Shown: positions 33,101-44,989 of the stretch, piece after piece | Position numbering within the stretch: the stretch's first letter is position 1 | Layout: each line of letters begins with the position of its first letter | NCBI RefSeq assembly: GCF_000699445.3 | Contig: NC_067198.1 | Span: 19,300,536 to 19,364,535, forward strand | DNA length: 64,000 nucleotides | Origin: Schistosoma haematobium | Taxonomy: Eukaryota; Platyhelminthes; Trematoda; Strigeidida; Schistosomatidae | Direction: 5' to 3' | Notes under the pieces: model-generated | Told to the model about the DNA's origin: nothing | Seen by the model: the letters and a program-made list of their open reading frames with translations, nothing else | Database searches by the model: none | Translations under genes and position numbers: made by a program

Positions 33101-36100
33101 GACCCAGATGTTGCTTAGAAAGATATACGAACAGTTGTGAAAACAGCAGTGACATCTGTTAGTGATTTGAACCCAAATGGTTAAGAAGAGCTAGTGGATT
33201 TCTGTAACATGTATTACACTGATAGACTCTCGTAAACTCATCCCATCAGGCTCCGAACACGATGAAGAACGAAAAGAAACCAGATCTTGGTTAACTAAAA
33301 GTCCGTGCGCAATGGAGGCTAACGAAAGCGAAAGAGATGGAAAAGGCAGCAGTTATAGGTAAAACTAGACAGCTCTTCAAAAGAATAAAAGAAACCGGAA
33401 TTAAGAAGTCAAGTGTGAGACGATCTCGGAGAAAGACGACACTCTTATCTGCTCTCAGCCCAGACGTTTAGAACGATGAGCGGAACACTTTAAGATGCAG
33501 TTCAACTGGCCTTCAGCTACTATACAACTACCCACCATTCCCAAGCAGCCTGAATGGAACATTGAAGTAAGTCTCCCGACTCTAGCTGAAGTTCCAAAGG
33601 CTACAGCTAATCTGGAATGAGGAAGGGAAGCTGGTTCAGATGGATTGGCTCCAGAGGTCTTTAAGGATGGTTGTCCAATTTCAGCGATTAGATTGACCAA
33701 TATTTTAGCTCAAATCTGGGGGTTGGACGTAATCCTATCTGACTGGTCACAATCACTTATTGTCCCAATGCATAAGAAGGGGTCAAAATCATCCTGTGAT
33801 AACCATGGTGGGATTATTTTGTCCAAAATAGCTTCTAAAATACTAACCTTGATCATTATCAGACGCCCAACAAAAACTCGTAAACTGCAAACGCGAAGAA
33901 ATCATGCTAGCTTCAGACCTAGTCATGGCTGCATCGACCACATATTCGCCATTATTCAGATCTTAGAACACAGGTTTGCTTATCGGCGTCCGACAATGAT
34001 AGTTTTTCTTGACTCTGTAGACCAAGAGGTTCTGTGGCAGTCTCGTTGAAAGGCGTACCTTAGAAGTACATAAACCTTGTGAAGGTTCTTTACTTGAACA
34101 CTACCAGTCGATGCCGCGTTGACAACTTCACTTATACTGGAAGTCTGGTCAGCCCTAATGGGTTGGTGTCTGACGAAATCTCTTTACTGATTCAGAAAGC
34201 TCGCTTGGCTTTTGCCAACTTACGTCACCTATGGCGAAGGCGAGATATCTGTCTATCAATTAAGGGACGAGTATGCTGTGTGGCAGTTCGTTCTGTTCTA
34301 CTTTACGACTGCGAAACGTGGCCATTAAAAGTAGAAGATACTCGTAAGCCACTAGTATTTGGCCACAGATGCCTTAGAAACATTGCTCGCATCTGCCGGG
34401 ATGACCGGATAAGTAATAGTGAAATTAGACGAATGGTATCAGGGAGTGATGACAAATCAGTTGATGAGGTTGTGAAAAAAGAGGCGGCCAAACCAAAACA
34501 TGGCATCAGTCCATGAAGTCACTAACTTCTGATGTGAGCCGTGTTGGTAGATGCAGTCTATTGAGTTGGGACCCACGCAACTGTCGTAACCAATGGTTGG
34601 AGACTCTAGGTGACATGGCTTTGAATCAATTACACTGGCATAGGTTTATACACTTTGTCTTCCCTTAAACCGTGAGGTTAAAATCGCTTTTTTACCTTTC
34701 TTTCTACGAACTAATTCTTTCTCATATTCTTATATGCAATCTTATTTTTTATGTATTACTACCATTGAAGTAAGTACTTCTATGAATTCGGTTTTCATCT
34801 TGTGCTAATGAGTTATGGCAACATGGACCGATGCATATATGTGCCTGGTCCTACGTTGTAGCTGACTGATTCCTGAGATACATTTACGCACTAACAAACA
34901 TCTACATGTTTACTGAGTTAATACTGATACGTATCTAATGCAGCACTTACTATTCATACCAGCATTAGCGTACTGCAATAATAAAAACTTTATTTTATTG
35001 TTCCGAGTCAATCTATTGTTTTTCATACAGTTTAAGGAAACTATGTTTTGAGGTTCTGTAGTAAAATTATTGGATTTCTTCTGATCTCTTTGTATTACTC
35101 GATATCTTACTTTATTCATCTTCTTACCAAGCTTATGATGTGCTCTCTGATGATGAAAAACGTAAACAGTATGATAGTGTTGGACATAGTTATTATACAC
35201 AACAGCCTGGTGGAAGTGGTGCTCCAGATTTCGATTTTAATAGTTTCTTCCGAAACTTTGATATGTTTCGTCAGCATAGACATACTGATGATCATGGTTC
35301 GTTCTTCAATTTTCGTGGTTTATTTGACGATGATGATGGTGATGACGATGGCTTCTTTTCACCATTCGGCAGCATGTTCCATTCATCAGATGAATCTCAT
35401 GGGTTTATTAGACATCAAGGTAAGTCGTCTGAAACATGATCCGTGAATGTAAAAAACATATGTAGGCCTTAAGTATTTAATCATTGTGGTATTTGAATGT
35501 ATGTCTTATATTGATCTAAACAAGCCAGTAATGCTGAGGTTAAGCGTGTTGTTTTAGACAAAGACGGCAGTTTGAGTAATAAAGTTATACACTTCCATCT
35601 ATTGAAGATGGGTGTAATACGTGTTACGCATGAATAACAAATGCCTACTTTGACATGCGATGCTGAATGGGTTGGTAAAAGGCTCGGAGCAGACACATTA
35701 AAATATGGCATCGCATCATAAGTTTATTAACTATTGATCCGAGTCAGGTCGATTGGTGTAGATTTCCTGATTGGAACTCGTGCAGTATTTCTAATCAGTA
35801 GTTGAACGGGGGCTTTGGATGGAATAGTACTAAATCATTTGGAGTTTAACAGTTACATTTGCTCTCCATTTTCCTCCAAATCTTGAGTTATGTACCATTC
35901 GTAACTTTCCAACTTTCTTTCTCATTTGCATTTTGCTGATCTATATTTTTCGTGTTTAGATTTCCATGACAATTAAATTTAAGTCCTCTTTGCTCTCTCA
36001 CTATCCTGATTTACGGTATTCCCATATGAGTAAATACACATCCGTACTAGATTCTACGTTAATGAATATTTGCAGATAATGTGACAGTGTTGTAAGTTTT

Positions 36101-36478
36101 ATCACGCAACGGTTCAAAAGCCTGGCAAACAGAAACTACTTACAAAGTATTGGTGATTGAACGTTTGAAGCCTTATTATGTTTAGTTCTGGCGGTCGCAT
36201 CTCACAGCTAAACAACAAAATATAACTATGCTATATTCGGAAACCACTTTGTTTAAAATTTAGTCAAGATGTTATAGTTTTATAGCCGACAAAAGTCATC
36301 TTTTTAACGGCAGTAGTATGTGCATTGATTATTATTCTTCTAAATTTTAACAGGAAACCTCTTTAATCATGATAAATAATATCCATATTCTTTACTGCTT
36401 TTTTTAGGTCAACAAAACTGTCAAACTCAAACCATACGAAGAGGTAATACAATTATTACTCAAACACGTTGTTCTTAA
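29900..36478 (+). CDS. DNAJB9: ER-type DnaJ (Hsp40) protein, DNAJB9/ERdj4-like, three exons
   Basis: Exons 29900-30122, 35132-35419 and 36408-36478 join in frame (phase 1 at both junctions) to give 193 residues. Residues 1 to about 22 are a hydrophobic signal peptide ([17 protein letters not shown]). Residues about 27-92 are a J domain with [12 protein letters not shown], the HPD motif in [16 protein letters not shown], and [15 protein letters not shown] completed by exon 2. Then come a Phe/Gly/Asp-rich region ([28 protein letters not shown]) and a C-terminal [18 protein letters not shown] that matches the conserved end of DNAJB9-type proteins. The role by family is a co-chaperone of the lumenal Hsp70 BiP in folding and ER-associated degradation. 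There is no KDEL signal, as in DNAJB9. Orthology is likely but not proven by search. Confidence 0.9.
30529..31042. mobile_element. Terminal-inverted-repeat element (about 514 bp) in DnaJ intron 1
   Basis: The ends 30529-30562 and 31009-31042 are reverse complements over 34 bp with three mismatches (caaatacatatgcgcca is shared exactly). The interior is GC-richer than the intron. Its - strand frames of 60-90 codons (for example 30510-30785) look incidental. No convincing target duplication was found. It may be a non-autonomous DNA transposon. Confidence 0.7.
31190..31372 (+). mobile_element. CR1-like retrotransposon fragment (RT C-terminal end)
   Basis: The DNA encodes [20 protein letters not shown] then [20 protein letters not shown], and matches the region [30 protein letters not shown] of the element ending at 34.87 kb. 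It is a separate, truncated piece. Confidence 0.75.
32105..32700 (+). pseudogene. CR1-like endonuclease domain remnant
   Basis: The reading frame begins [20 protein letters not shown] and contains [20 protein letters not shown] and [11 protein letters not shown], the N-terminal APE-type nuclease signature. It breaks at 32443 and continues in another frame as [19 protein letters not shown] and [10 protein letters not shown]. The metal-binding Glu position is occupied by SKIRIQ where relatives have an ETRIQ-type motif. Confidence 0.72.
33600..34516 (+). pseudogene. CR1-like RT and C-terminal remnants
   Basis: 33645-34049 carries [21 protein letters not shown] RT start sequence (frame interrupted at the left), [20 protein letters not shown] and [16 protein letters not shown]. 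Then 34079-34516 jumps to [20 protein letters not shown], the thumb region, and [20 protein letters not shown]. The palm with the YADD box is missing between them, so an internal deletion removed the active site. Confidence 0.75.
35132..35419 (+). CDS. DNAJB9: DnaJ exon 2: end of J domain and Phe/Asp-rich region
   Basis: The acceptor is at 35130-35131, and the exon completes an Ala codon to give [20 protein letters not shown]. It then encodes the [13 protein letters not shown] and [19 protein letters not shown] stretches that correspond to the FNFDDLF..GGLFDDMF region of vertebrate DNAJB9. The donor is gtaagtc at 35420. Confidence 0.9.
36408..36478 (+). CDS. DNAJB9: DnaJ exon 3: conserved C-terminus
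   Basis: The exon follows tttttttag and encodes [20 protein letters not shown] then RCS and TAA. Two Cys bracket the segment, as in DNAJB9-type C-termini. It is too short to stand out as a frame and is supported by phase and by the family match. Confidence 0.85.
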
Positions 36479-38283
36479 TTACATCCTAGAAGTTATTTCA
36501 TTGGTATTATTTTGTACTATTATACAAAAATATCTCACTGTTGTTTGCCCTCTTGATAAGCTTAAAATTGTGTACAGCCGGTGGTCGTTATTATAATGTT
36601 TTACATTGTCATTTTGTTTATATGAATGTTGTATTACTTTTTCTAATAATCCACATAAAATAACTGGTTGTTCATATCACACACAGTGTTTTGTTTTGTT
36701 TGGAAAAGAAATGTTTTTTATATCTAAAGACGTGTGCCTACTCATTCATCTCTTCTGCTTTATTCTCTTGAGACTACCATTGTCTTTCTCTTGTCATTGG
36801 TTTGCGTGGATAATTTTAAGGAGTAAAGAAAATGTGTAAAAGGTAATTTCCACAAACATTAAACAACCATGATAAATAAAAATTTCCACTATTTCATTCG
36901 TTTGATAGATATAACCAACTGTTGATTGTTGTTTGGTTCAACAAATTTCCATAATAAAAATTAAAGCCATCAATATATTGTTTTTTTTCTAACGTGATAA
37001 TAATGGTAATGTAAACTGGTTTGTGTTACTATAAACAAAAGTAGTAACTTCATTATGGACTGAAAAACTGTTGATCTTAATTCACCTGGAGTGTATGATA
37101 TATAGAGTCATAGAAAGTGATGTTACATAGTCGAAACCAGCGACTGTGAGTAATTAAACTGATAAAATATTATTGGTGAAATTGTGATCAATGCGATAGA
37201 AAATAACTACGTAACAAGAACTATCTAAAATTAAAAACTTGACTATAAGTTGCCTACTTGGGAATTAATATGGAAGTAATAATATAATCTGAGATTAATG
37301 ACTATGAAGTTAAGATAAATATATTTTCAAACCTTGGCTTAAGAGGCAATAAAATTTACAGAGCAGTTTTCTGGACTATGAGCCACTAAATCTACAGACC
37401 AATAGTCACACCTCGACTTCGCTGACCATACCTTGCTCCTAATCTGCTGTTCCAAATAGCATTAAGTGTTAAAGTAACTTGGTGTTCAATATATGTTGCA
37501 CGTCTCTCAGTCGATAAAGATTCGTAGCTTTATTAACTTGTCTGCTTAATACCCTACATCTAACTAAGTTCAGCGTTGCACACTCCTTTGTTTTATGGTT
37601 CGTGATTAGTATTTTAAATATACCTATGGTTAGGTTTCAGTAACTTATAAGTATCCTCTGCTTTCAAAAGCCATGTTTGAGTGAAAATCTTAGCATTTGT
37701 GTCATTTTAATTGTGATCATATATAAGCAATTTACCTTATGGCAAATTGCCGTTCTCAGAAAATTCTATCCAGTAAAATATTATCATAAAGACATTTTTG
37801 TGTCATAACATTCTACTGATAGACACAGTAAAAAATTTGCTAAAACTTTGAGTGAATCTATATTTAAGCACATAAATACCCGTATAATATACTTTCCTTT
37901 AAAAATTTTCAGTGAATAATCACGAACAGTATGGTAGATTTTGATCATTTAATGTCTAATTAGAAATCAGTAATATCATTCAATTACGTACTGCTTCAAA
38001 CTACTCATTATTGTCATGGTGATATTACAGTGTATTAAAAAGTGATGAATGTTGCGAATTAATTATGTACTAATTCGATTACTTACTGTTACAATTTGAT
38101 TCTACAAATACTGATTATCTTATTTGAAATATGTATATATAGTGAACCAATATGGCAGTATATTTAATGAATGTAAATAAGACAAACTTTGTCTGATTGA
38201 TAGTAGTTCAATTAAATGTTAACGTTTCAATTCGTCTGCTAAGGTGTATGCTTAAGTTGCAGTTATACTGTCACGTGGTTTGA
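36479..38283. other. 3' flank of the J-protein gene and AT-rich intergenic DNA
   Basis: AATAAA-like words occur at about 36885 and 36953 and could serve polyadenylation. No other feature was recognised. Confidence 0.4.
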
Positions 38284-38637
38284 GTGTTACAATTCTATTA
38301 TGAAACCAATGAACATAAATTGTTTGACCAATTCTTTGTGAGTTATGTATTCATGTTTATGGGTAAATCTTACCAATCATATGTCGAGGATTGTCTTCTG
38401 ATATTCCGGTATCTTGGATGTAGAATACTGGGAAACAAGCAACCTTGTTTGTTATCACTTCGTGTGTCGAAACTACACCATGCCAACAAACCAGTCATGT
38501 TGATGATAACGCCTAGTGGATTATTGCGCAAAATTCAAAATATAATGACGGATGACTTGTACTTTAATAAGAGTTGGGTAAACCCTAACAAGATTAAGAA
38601 ACTAAATACTGATAAATATGAGAAGACTAAAGAATAG
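38284..38637 (+). CDS. Unassigned 117-codon reading frame
   Basis: The frame starts LQFYYETNEHKLFDQFFVSY in AT-rich flanks and ends with a Lys-rich tail (KKLNTDKYEKTKE). It has middle-range composition (HHANKPVMLMITPSGLLRK) and no known motif. It could be an exon, a repeat-derived remnant, or chance. No splice structure was fixed. Confidence 0.2.
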   Translation: MLQFYYETNEHKLFDQFFVSYVFMFMGKSYQSYVEDCLLIFRYLGCRILGNKQPCLLSLRVSKLHHANKPVMLMITPSGLLRKIQNIMTDDLYFNKSWVNPNKIKKLNTDKYEKTKE

Positions 38638-40179
38638 AGACCATATCCTATGAATTCCCGAAGGTACTCGGTTTTCCAAATTGAAGAAATGATTGAGTAA
38701 ATATTTATCCATACCTTCGATTGTTAAATTATTGATTGTAGTGAAAGAAAAAGGCTAAGTTTACATATTATTGGTCTCTCCAGCGTTGTGATTTAGGGCT
38801 ATAACCTTATAGGATTCTCGTCACCAACTGATGTCAGCTATCATGCAACGAAGATTTGCCACACTTTTGCTGATAAACTTAAGAAAGTTAAAATTTAGAG
38901 TAGAAGAATATTATGTAGCTATACAAACATCTTTTACTGTGCATTGAATCACATCAAATACTCGAACATACAATTCATGAAGGGAGCAAATATTCCTGAT
39001 AATTTAACTTGAACAACGTATCATATTCACTTTCTGGTTAATTAATAGGTATTTTCACTAACTTCAAGCATCTTAATAACTGAATATGACCATTTTTTAC
39101 TTAGTTCATTTTAACATACAAGTTATCTTTCACTCCACTTTCAATTTCCTGCAAAAATCCATGAGATATTATCTTGATTTTGATTGACTTACTAAAGGCC
39201 GTCAGTATATTATATGTTAACCGTTTCGTCATTCTTATTACTCGATACTCTATGTATTTTTATGTTTGTATCAATTCATTTGGTTACATAATTTTGTGTA
39301 ATAGCTGAATAAATATCCTGTTAAATAGTAAAAAAAATACTCATGAGATTTAATCAAGAGTCATACATAGACGGAATCTATTATTGACTAGTAGAATGTA
39401 ATAAAACTAACACTTTCCAAGAAAATATTACTGTTAGGTTGTAAATATTTATCTTTGAATAAATTTCTATCATTTTCGAAAAGACTAGAAAGATATCATA
39501 GTTTTAGAAATTTCTCTTGTGAATTATAGCTTTTTTTTCATCCATGAATGATCTCAAGTGAAGTGAAAAATAACTGTCATTATGAAAATGAAATCTGACC
39601 ATATAACATCTCGAAGTTCGAGTACTCACTGATTTATATGATGTGTATTACAAAAGAAAAAAAAAACAATTATTGTACAGAATGATAGACTTTCACTGTT
39701 GAAAGTGATAAACTTGTAGTGTGGCGCCAAGTCGCAATTGACTTTGGTCACCACTACAGGAAAGTTGCGTACCAAATATCAGAAGGCAATTGAAGGTTGT
39801 AGCGAAGTATATTTGTTAGTGATCTCGTGGTATCGAAAGAATATCGAGATCGTACCAAAGAAGTACAAGCGAATTTACTGAGCAAACGTAAGTTCGTGCA
39901 AGGTCACAACCAACGGAAGGATAATGGGAGAATAATGGATGTCTTTAGTACAGTTAAACAAACAAATACATTAAAACAATCACTGGTACAATTGGTTACA
40001 ATAATAATTGTTTCCATTAAACCAATCGCGTTCTCTTGCTAAAAGTAGGTCACTATAAACTTATTGATAAAGTTTTTATGACCAATATAAATACTGAAAA
40101 AATGATTTGATAATTACCAAGATAAAACTTGAATGCTTCATTTTCTATTGAAACTGATTAATTACAATTCATTAACTTG

Positions 40180-40312
40180 TCCTTTTTATATTACCACTGA
40201 ATTAATTACTTCTATGAATTTGGTGTTCATCTTGTTGTGCTAATGAAGTATGGCAACTTGAACCGATGCACATATATGTCTGGTCCTACGTTGTAACTGA
40301 CTGACTGACTAC
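40180..40312 (+). mobile_element. CR1-like 3' end fragment
   Basis: The segment with ttacttctatgaatttggtg, ttcatcttgttgtgctaatg and tggtcctacgttgtaactga matches the 3' tail of the element ending at 34.87 kb and ends in three ctga/tgac units. Only the last 130 bp are present, the usual outcome of 5' truncation. Confidence 0.8.
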
Positions 40313-42750
40313 AAGAGAATAAAGTATTCTACTGCTCAAAGATTTTCTTCTCTCATATCTTAACAAGTATCTTCAAACTTAATCATCTCTGTAGAACTAT
40401 TCATTAAACAAACTATTTAAGAAATAATTTCGTGTTTTTTTAAAATGTTTCTCATAATCAACATTAGAAGAAAGATGCAGAAGCTGGATAAGATTGAATC
40501 CATAAAAATATTGTTTAAAATCTTATTTATATTAAGCTCAATAACTAATTATAACACGGTGAACTTGTAACATAAGGACTATTTTAAGATGATTTACACT
40601 AGATACATGTATACCGACTAAGACTGATCAAAATTCCAGTCAATATATCAACAACAGGATACAATTAAATCTTATGGTTACTTTATTCATAATGATGATA
40701 AATTTTTAAGGTATGCATAACTTGATTGAATGAAATACTGTATCTAAACGTTTATTCATAACAGCACACTTATTCATTTACATGTACTAATTATCAGAAT
40801 TTATTAATCTATCATTTTGAACAAAGTATAATAGATGAATAATTGAAATTAAAAGTATTCAGTAAAATAAAATTCTCTAACCATTATATCTGTAACAACT
40901 GAAAACTATGAATACTGTTATGTTCTTATGACCGATTAATTATGTTACGTGATATAACAGCCAATTAGAGATACCGACTTACACGACCAGACTAAGAACA
41001 CATAAACCTATACAAGCAGCCTAAATTTCTTATTGATCTACTGAAAATAATAATCTCTCTTAGTCCAGAACTCCAATATCAGCCTCCGAACATCCTGGGT
41101 TTATATACAAACAAATCAGACTATATCACATTGAATACGCCACAGGTATTTGGAGTTTGACAACACTTTAACCAGTAAAACCTTCTAAAATAGAAAATAA
41201 TATTTGTACAAGATCAAGCCAGTAAGCGACTGTGATTGTGAGGAACTGTGACTAATAGATTGAGAATAGTAAATCAAATAACAGTAACCAATAGGTCGAA
41301 TAAAAGCTTATAATGAAAGGAATATGAATATGCATATAATATAGTTACCTGATAGTCATACAATAAGAATATTCGTATAATCTTAGTTCATAAGTAATTC
41401 CTAACGGTTACCAATATATATATATGATTGAAGATAACCCAGTCTTCAGAGAATAAACAAAAAATTGAAGAACGACTATTTGATGAACTGTTTGCAATGC
41501 CATTACTTAAAATAAATCACTATAATTCCAATAATCTGCTAATGTATTTGAATGGATCTATAGTAAATAGATCTCATTTTTACCTCAGTTACAGGTTATT
41601 TACTTAAATGTTTTGTAAATAATGAATAGATATCTATATGTTTAAAATTACACCATGGTATTCGATTACGATACACTAATCTCCCCATTTTCCTTTAGTA
41701 TCATTATGGATATACTCCTAGAGATAATTCCTGTCATCCAAATTTTCAAAGACTGATATCCCACAAAAAAATTTCTAATTAACATAGAATATGCATACTT
41801 TATAATAATGTTTTATGAATACTCTAACTAAATACAGTTTTTTAAACCACTTGAGCAACGGTGTAAAAATCTATGAAATGTATTTTTACATCTGTAAGTA
41901 CGTACCTTTCCACAAAGACTTGATAACAGAAGATGTAATTAGACGTCTCAACGACTTTACTTTTACATGTAATCCCATTGGGTCTTGTAAGTTGGCGGTT
42001 GATGAATACATTTTATAGATACAAGAGAACACTTTAACTCTATTAACTCTAGCCATCTGAGCTATGGATGTTATCTGGCTGTCAAACAGTAAATGAAATC
42101 TTCAACAATTTGCTTTATATTGTCGTAGAGCTTTTAAAACTGAAGTAAAATGGTGGACGACCGGTGTAGATTGTTGACATTCGACTACAGATGTTTTCGA
42201 ATGCCAACGTATGATAAAACTACCATATAAGTATTGATTAGGGTTTGACGCATGTTATTAGTTAAGGATGAACGACCTGGTGATGAGGGTGTGGGTCTTT
42301 ATCGAATGAGATAGTAAAGATATATATTAATCATGTTTAGCAATCAGTTATGTTAATGAGCTGAATGGTGTTACAGGAAGCCAAACGAAGAAATGACATC
42401 ATCTTAGAGGAACATTTAGATTAGAAAGCAAGTATTCTTAAACTGTATAATTTTATTTTGAAAGATAATGATAATCACTAGGCGAAAAACTCAGGCAACA
42501 TGGTTTTAAACCATTCACACCGGTTCAGACATAGTCATTATTTATTATTCTTGAAAAAATCTCCAGTATGGGTTTTATCCACTCTTTTATTCACTCTTTT
42601 CGAACTACTTGTCTTATATCTCTATTTTCTACCATCATTTCAACTCTCGCTTTACATTCAGTTGTTTTTCTCTTTCTATGATGTGACAAAATTGTGGCAA
42701 TTTGAACCAATGAAAGTGTGCCTTAGATTTCATAGTATTCATGACTAACT
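40313..42750. other. AT-rich intergenic DNA; small piece of the dispersed repeat near 41.15 kb
   Basis: The only recognisable item is about 50 bp near 41150-41200 (tatttggagtttgacaacac, ctttaaccagtaaaacctt) resembling the first block of the dispersed repeat at 19.45 kb. The 67-codon frame at 41815-42018 has no motif. Confidence 0.4.
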
Positions 42751-42875
42751 AATGTAAGTGTATTTTCCTTAAAAAAAACTTGGACCAGATTGCCAGGCGA
42801 AACGTTGGATTTACTTCAGATTCTTTGGCTGAGATTTTGCAAATACATTTTTTCCTTTTTAATGTAAGTGTATTT
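42751..42875 (+). mobile_element. 95-bp insertion with 15-bp target duplication, related to the 7.2 kb inverted repeat
   Basis: The word aatgtaagtgtattt occurs at 42751-42765 and again at 42861-42875. Between them lies a 95-bp unit whose core (cttggaccagattgccaggc, gaaacgttggatttactt) matches one arm of the 7194-7381 inverted repeat. A 15-bp duplication around a short noncoding unit indicates transposition or retroposition of this unit alone. Confidence 0.85.
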
Positions 42876-44604
42876 GTTTAATTTCTTCATTTCAGCCCTT
42901 TCTAAATGGATTTGAACTGGTAACTATTGATATTATATGAGATTGTCGTTATTTACAGACTAACCTTGTGTGTACAACGATAAATATCAATTATATTCAC
43001 ATCATATAGCCTAGTTATTATATACTTCTGTGATATTACTTGCAAAATAATATTTCAGATAAAATTCAATAATTATAAACCTTTAACTATCAATAACATT
43101 TATTGTGACTTGTATTTAGGTTACTACTATATTAGTATCTTACTAACTTCTACTAATACGAAAATTAACTGACTCCATATTGATATTTTTTAGATGGTAA
43201 TACTCGGAAGATTTTTAGTGACCCTGTAATATCTGACTCTTATTTGATCAAATGATTATCGTTATCGACTTCTACATATCGCCAATCCTCGTATATATTT
43301 ATCGACTTAACTCGTTTTAGTGAATAACGGAATTAAATAAGTCAAGTACGAGAATGAATTTTGAATACGTATATTCTCATACAATCATTGATCTAGACAA
43401 ACGATCGAAGAAACGAAGCGAGATGGCGCGCAATGGAGAAGGCATGTGAGCCAACTCAATTTAACAAAGCGTGAATCGATATTTCTAGACACAAAAAATA
43501 AGTTACGGACATGTGATGAGTAAGATAAGAAATGCACACACATATGCCCACATAAAAATAGTCAACGTCAATAAGCGAATAAATGACAAGGTCAAAATGT
43601 GAACGAATAAATTAGTTTATCCAGAAGCTAGAATATGCTGTGTGGGCGTGACATAGCAACCGGTATTACAGGTTACTTATATCAAGTATGAGATGGTAAC
43701 AATTCAGTATCATTATCGGATAAGGATTGTAACATATGAATTGATCGGATTTGATTAACTCTATCACTGGATTCTATTTCATTGTTTGAATGTTAATATT
43801 AGTCACTGTAACACTTGGAATTATATGTTCAATACTGTTTAAGATTGTGGATCCATATTGTTGAGTTATTAACATGGACAAAACACACTCTTAGATTTCC
43901 GTTGATATTTTACACTTGATTTTCTTAGTTTTGATGAAAATCTCTTTGAAAATTGTACTTGTAAATCTAAGAATTTTCTAATAATTTATGTACAAACTTA
44001 CTTTTGAATAAAGTCAGTTTATCCAAGTTAAATAACTCAATGCTGAACAGTAATTAAAATCTAATAACTTTTTACTTCAATAACCTTAGTATTAAAAATA
44101 AGAACCGCAAAATGAACAGCAGTTGCATCAGAACTGACAAATAATTAGTAAATTTCAACCTTTGGAATGTTGTTGTTCAGTCTAAAGACACCTTGTGTGT
44201 TGGGGGAGTGTGAGAAGCAATATGTGAGATTATCAGGAAAAGAAAAGATCGACAAAATAAAGTGAGCCAACCGTTCAGTAAGCACATAGAATGCATTCAC
44301 ACTGGATAGTGGTGAAAAAAATCAACAACACTCAGAAATAACACATTAGTGAGATTAAGACAGTCTGTTACTCAAAACTAGAAGTTTATGGCATAAGATT
44401 TTGAATACGTTACAAACTGTGTAGGGAAGTCGTACAAATAGTTTTTATAGTATACACTCCTATAGTTGAAAGTAATTATTTGTCACTTGAAGCTAATGAA
44501 GGCTTTGATGCATCAAGTTAAACGAGATCAATCATAGTATATATTAAGATTTTATGATTATCAGAAAGGGGGTTTTGTGAAGATTGTAAAAATTTAATAG
44601 TTGC
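42876..44604. other. AT-rich intergenic DNA, nothing assigned
   Basis: A GC-richer patch at 43.39-43.70 kb may be an old repeat (gcgagatggcgcgcaatgga). No motif was recognised. Confidence 0.4.
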
Positions 44605-44700
44605 TAGATGCGCACTGCTGAGGAGTCCCATACTAGGACAAAACGGTTCTCCAGTGCTTCCAGGTTTCCAATGATGGTCCGACACTGGTCCATTCATGTT
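44605..44700 (+). repeat. Sm-alpha-like SINE fragment with hammerhead-type sequence
   Basis: It contains gcactg-CTGAGGA-gtcc...ggac then aaaacgg and cagtgcttccagg. Helix I (gcactg/cagtgc) and helix II pair, but the conserved GAAA is AAAA and the cleavage triplet is CTC rather than GTC, so self-cleavage is not expected. The tRNA-like head is missing. Confidence 0.8.
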
Positions 44701-44989
44701 ATTTATCTATGCTCAACAGTCTTCACAAGTGTTTACTGAGAAATAAACAGATGAAAACAAGAAAACAACAAAATAATCAATTAAAATGTCTGGTATATAT
44801 TGAAAGAAAAGTTAATTGAATACAGTGTTAAGTTTAGACAATAATTTAATAAAGTCTACTCCCACATATTACTTTAAATTGTTTATTATTCTTACATAAT
44901 TTGAAACAATTAAAAAGAAATAAATAATTCAGTTATTAATTTTTCTGACAAATGTTACATGTCATTATTTTTACATAAACTGTTGTTCA

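Larger units (their letters stand above)
31437..34875 (+). mobile_element. CR1-like non-LTR retrotransposon, degraded, in DnaJ intron 1
   Basis: A GC-richer unit in sense orientation inside the intron. It has an untranslated leader (31.44-32.10 kb, with a run of nine G at about 31503), an endonuclease region ([20 protein letters not shown] at 32.16 kb; [12 protein letters not shown] at 32.63 kb followed by a stop), an RT region ([54 protein letters not shown]), a C-terminal domain and a 3' tail. The tail (cctggtcctacgttgtagctgactgatt) recurs at 40.2 kb and, inverted, at 57.24 kb, and ends in ctga-type repeats. The segment that should hold motifs A to C is largely deleted after 34.05 kb. Clade assignment (CR1/SR1-Perere type) is from motif recollection. 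Confidence 0.8.
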
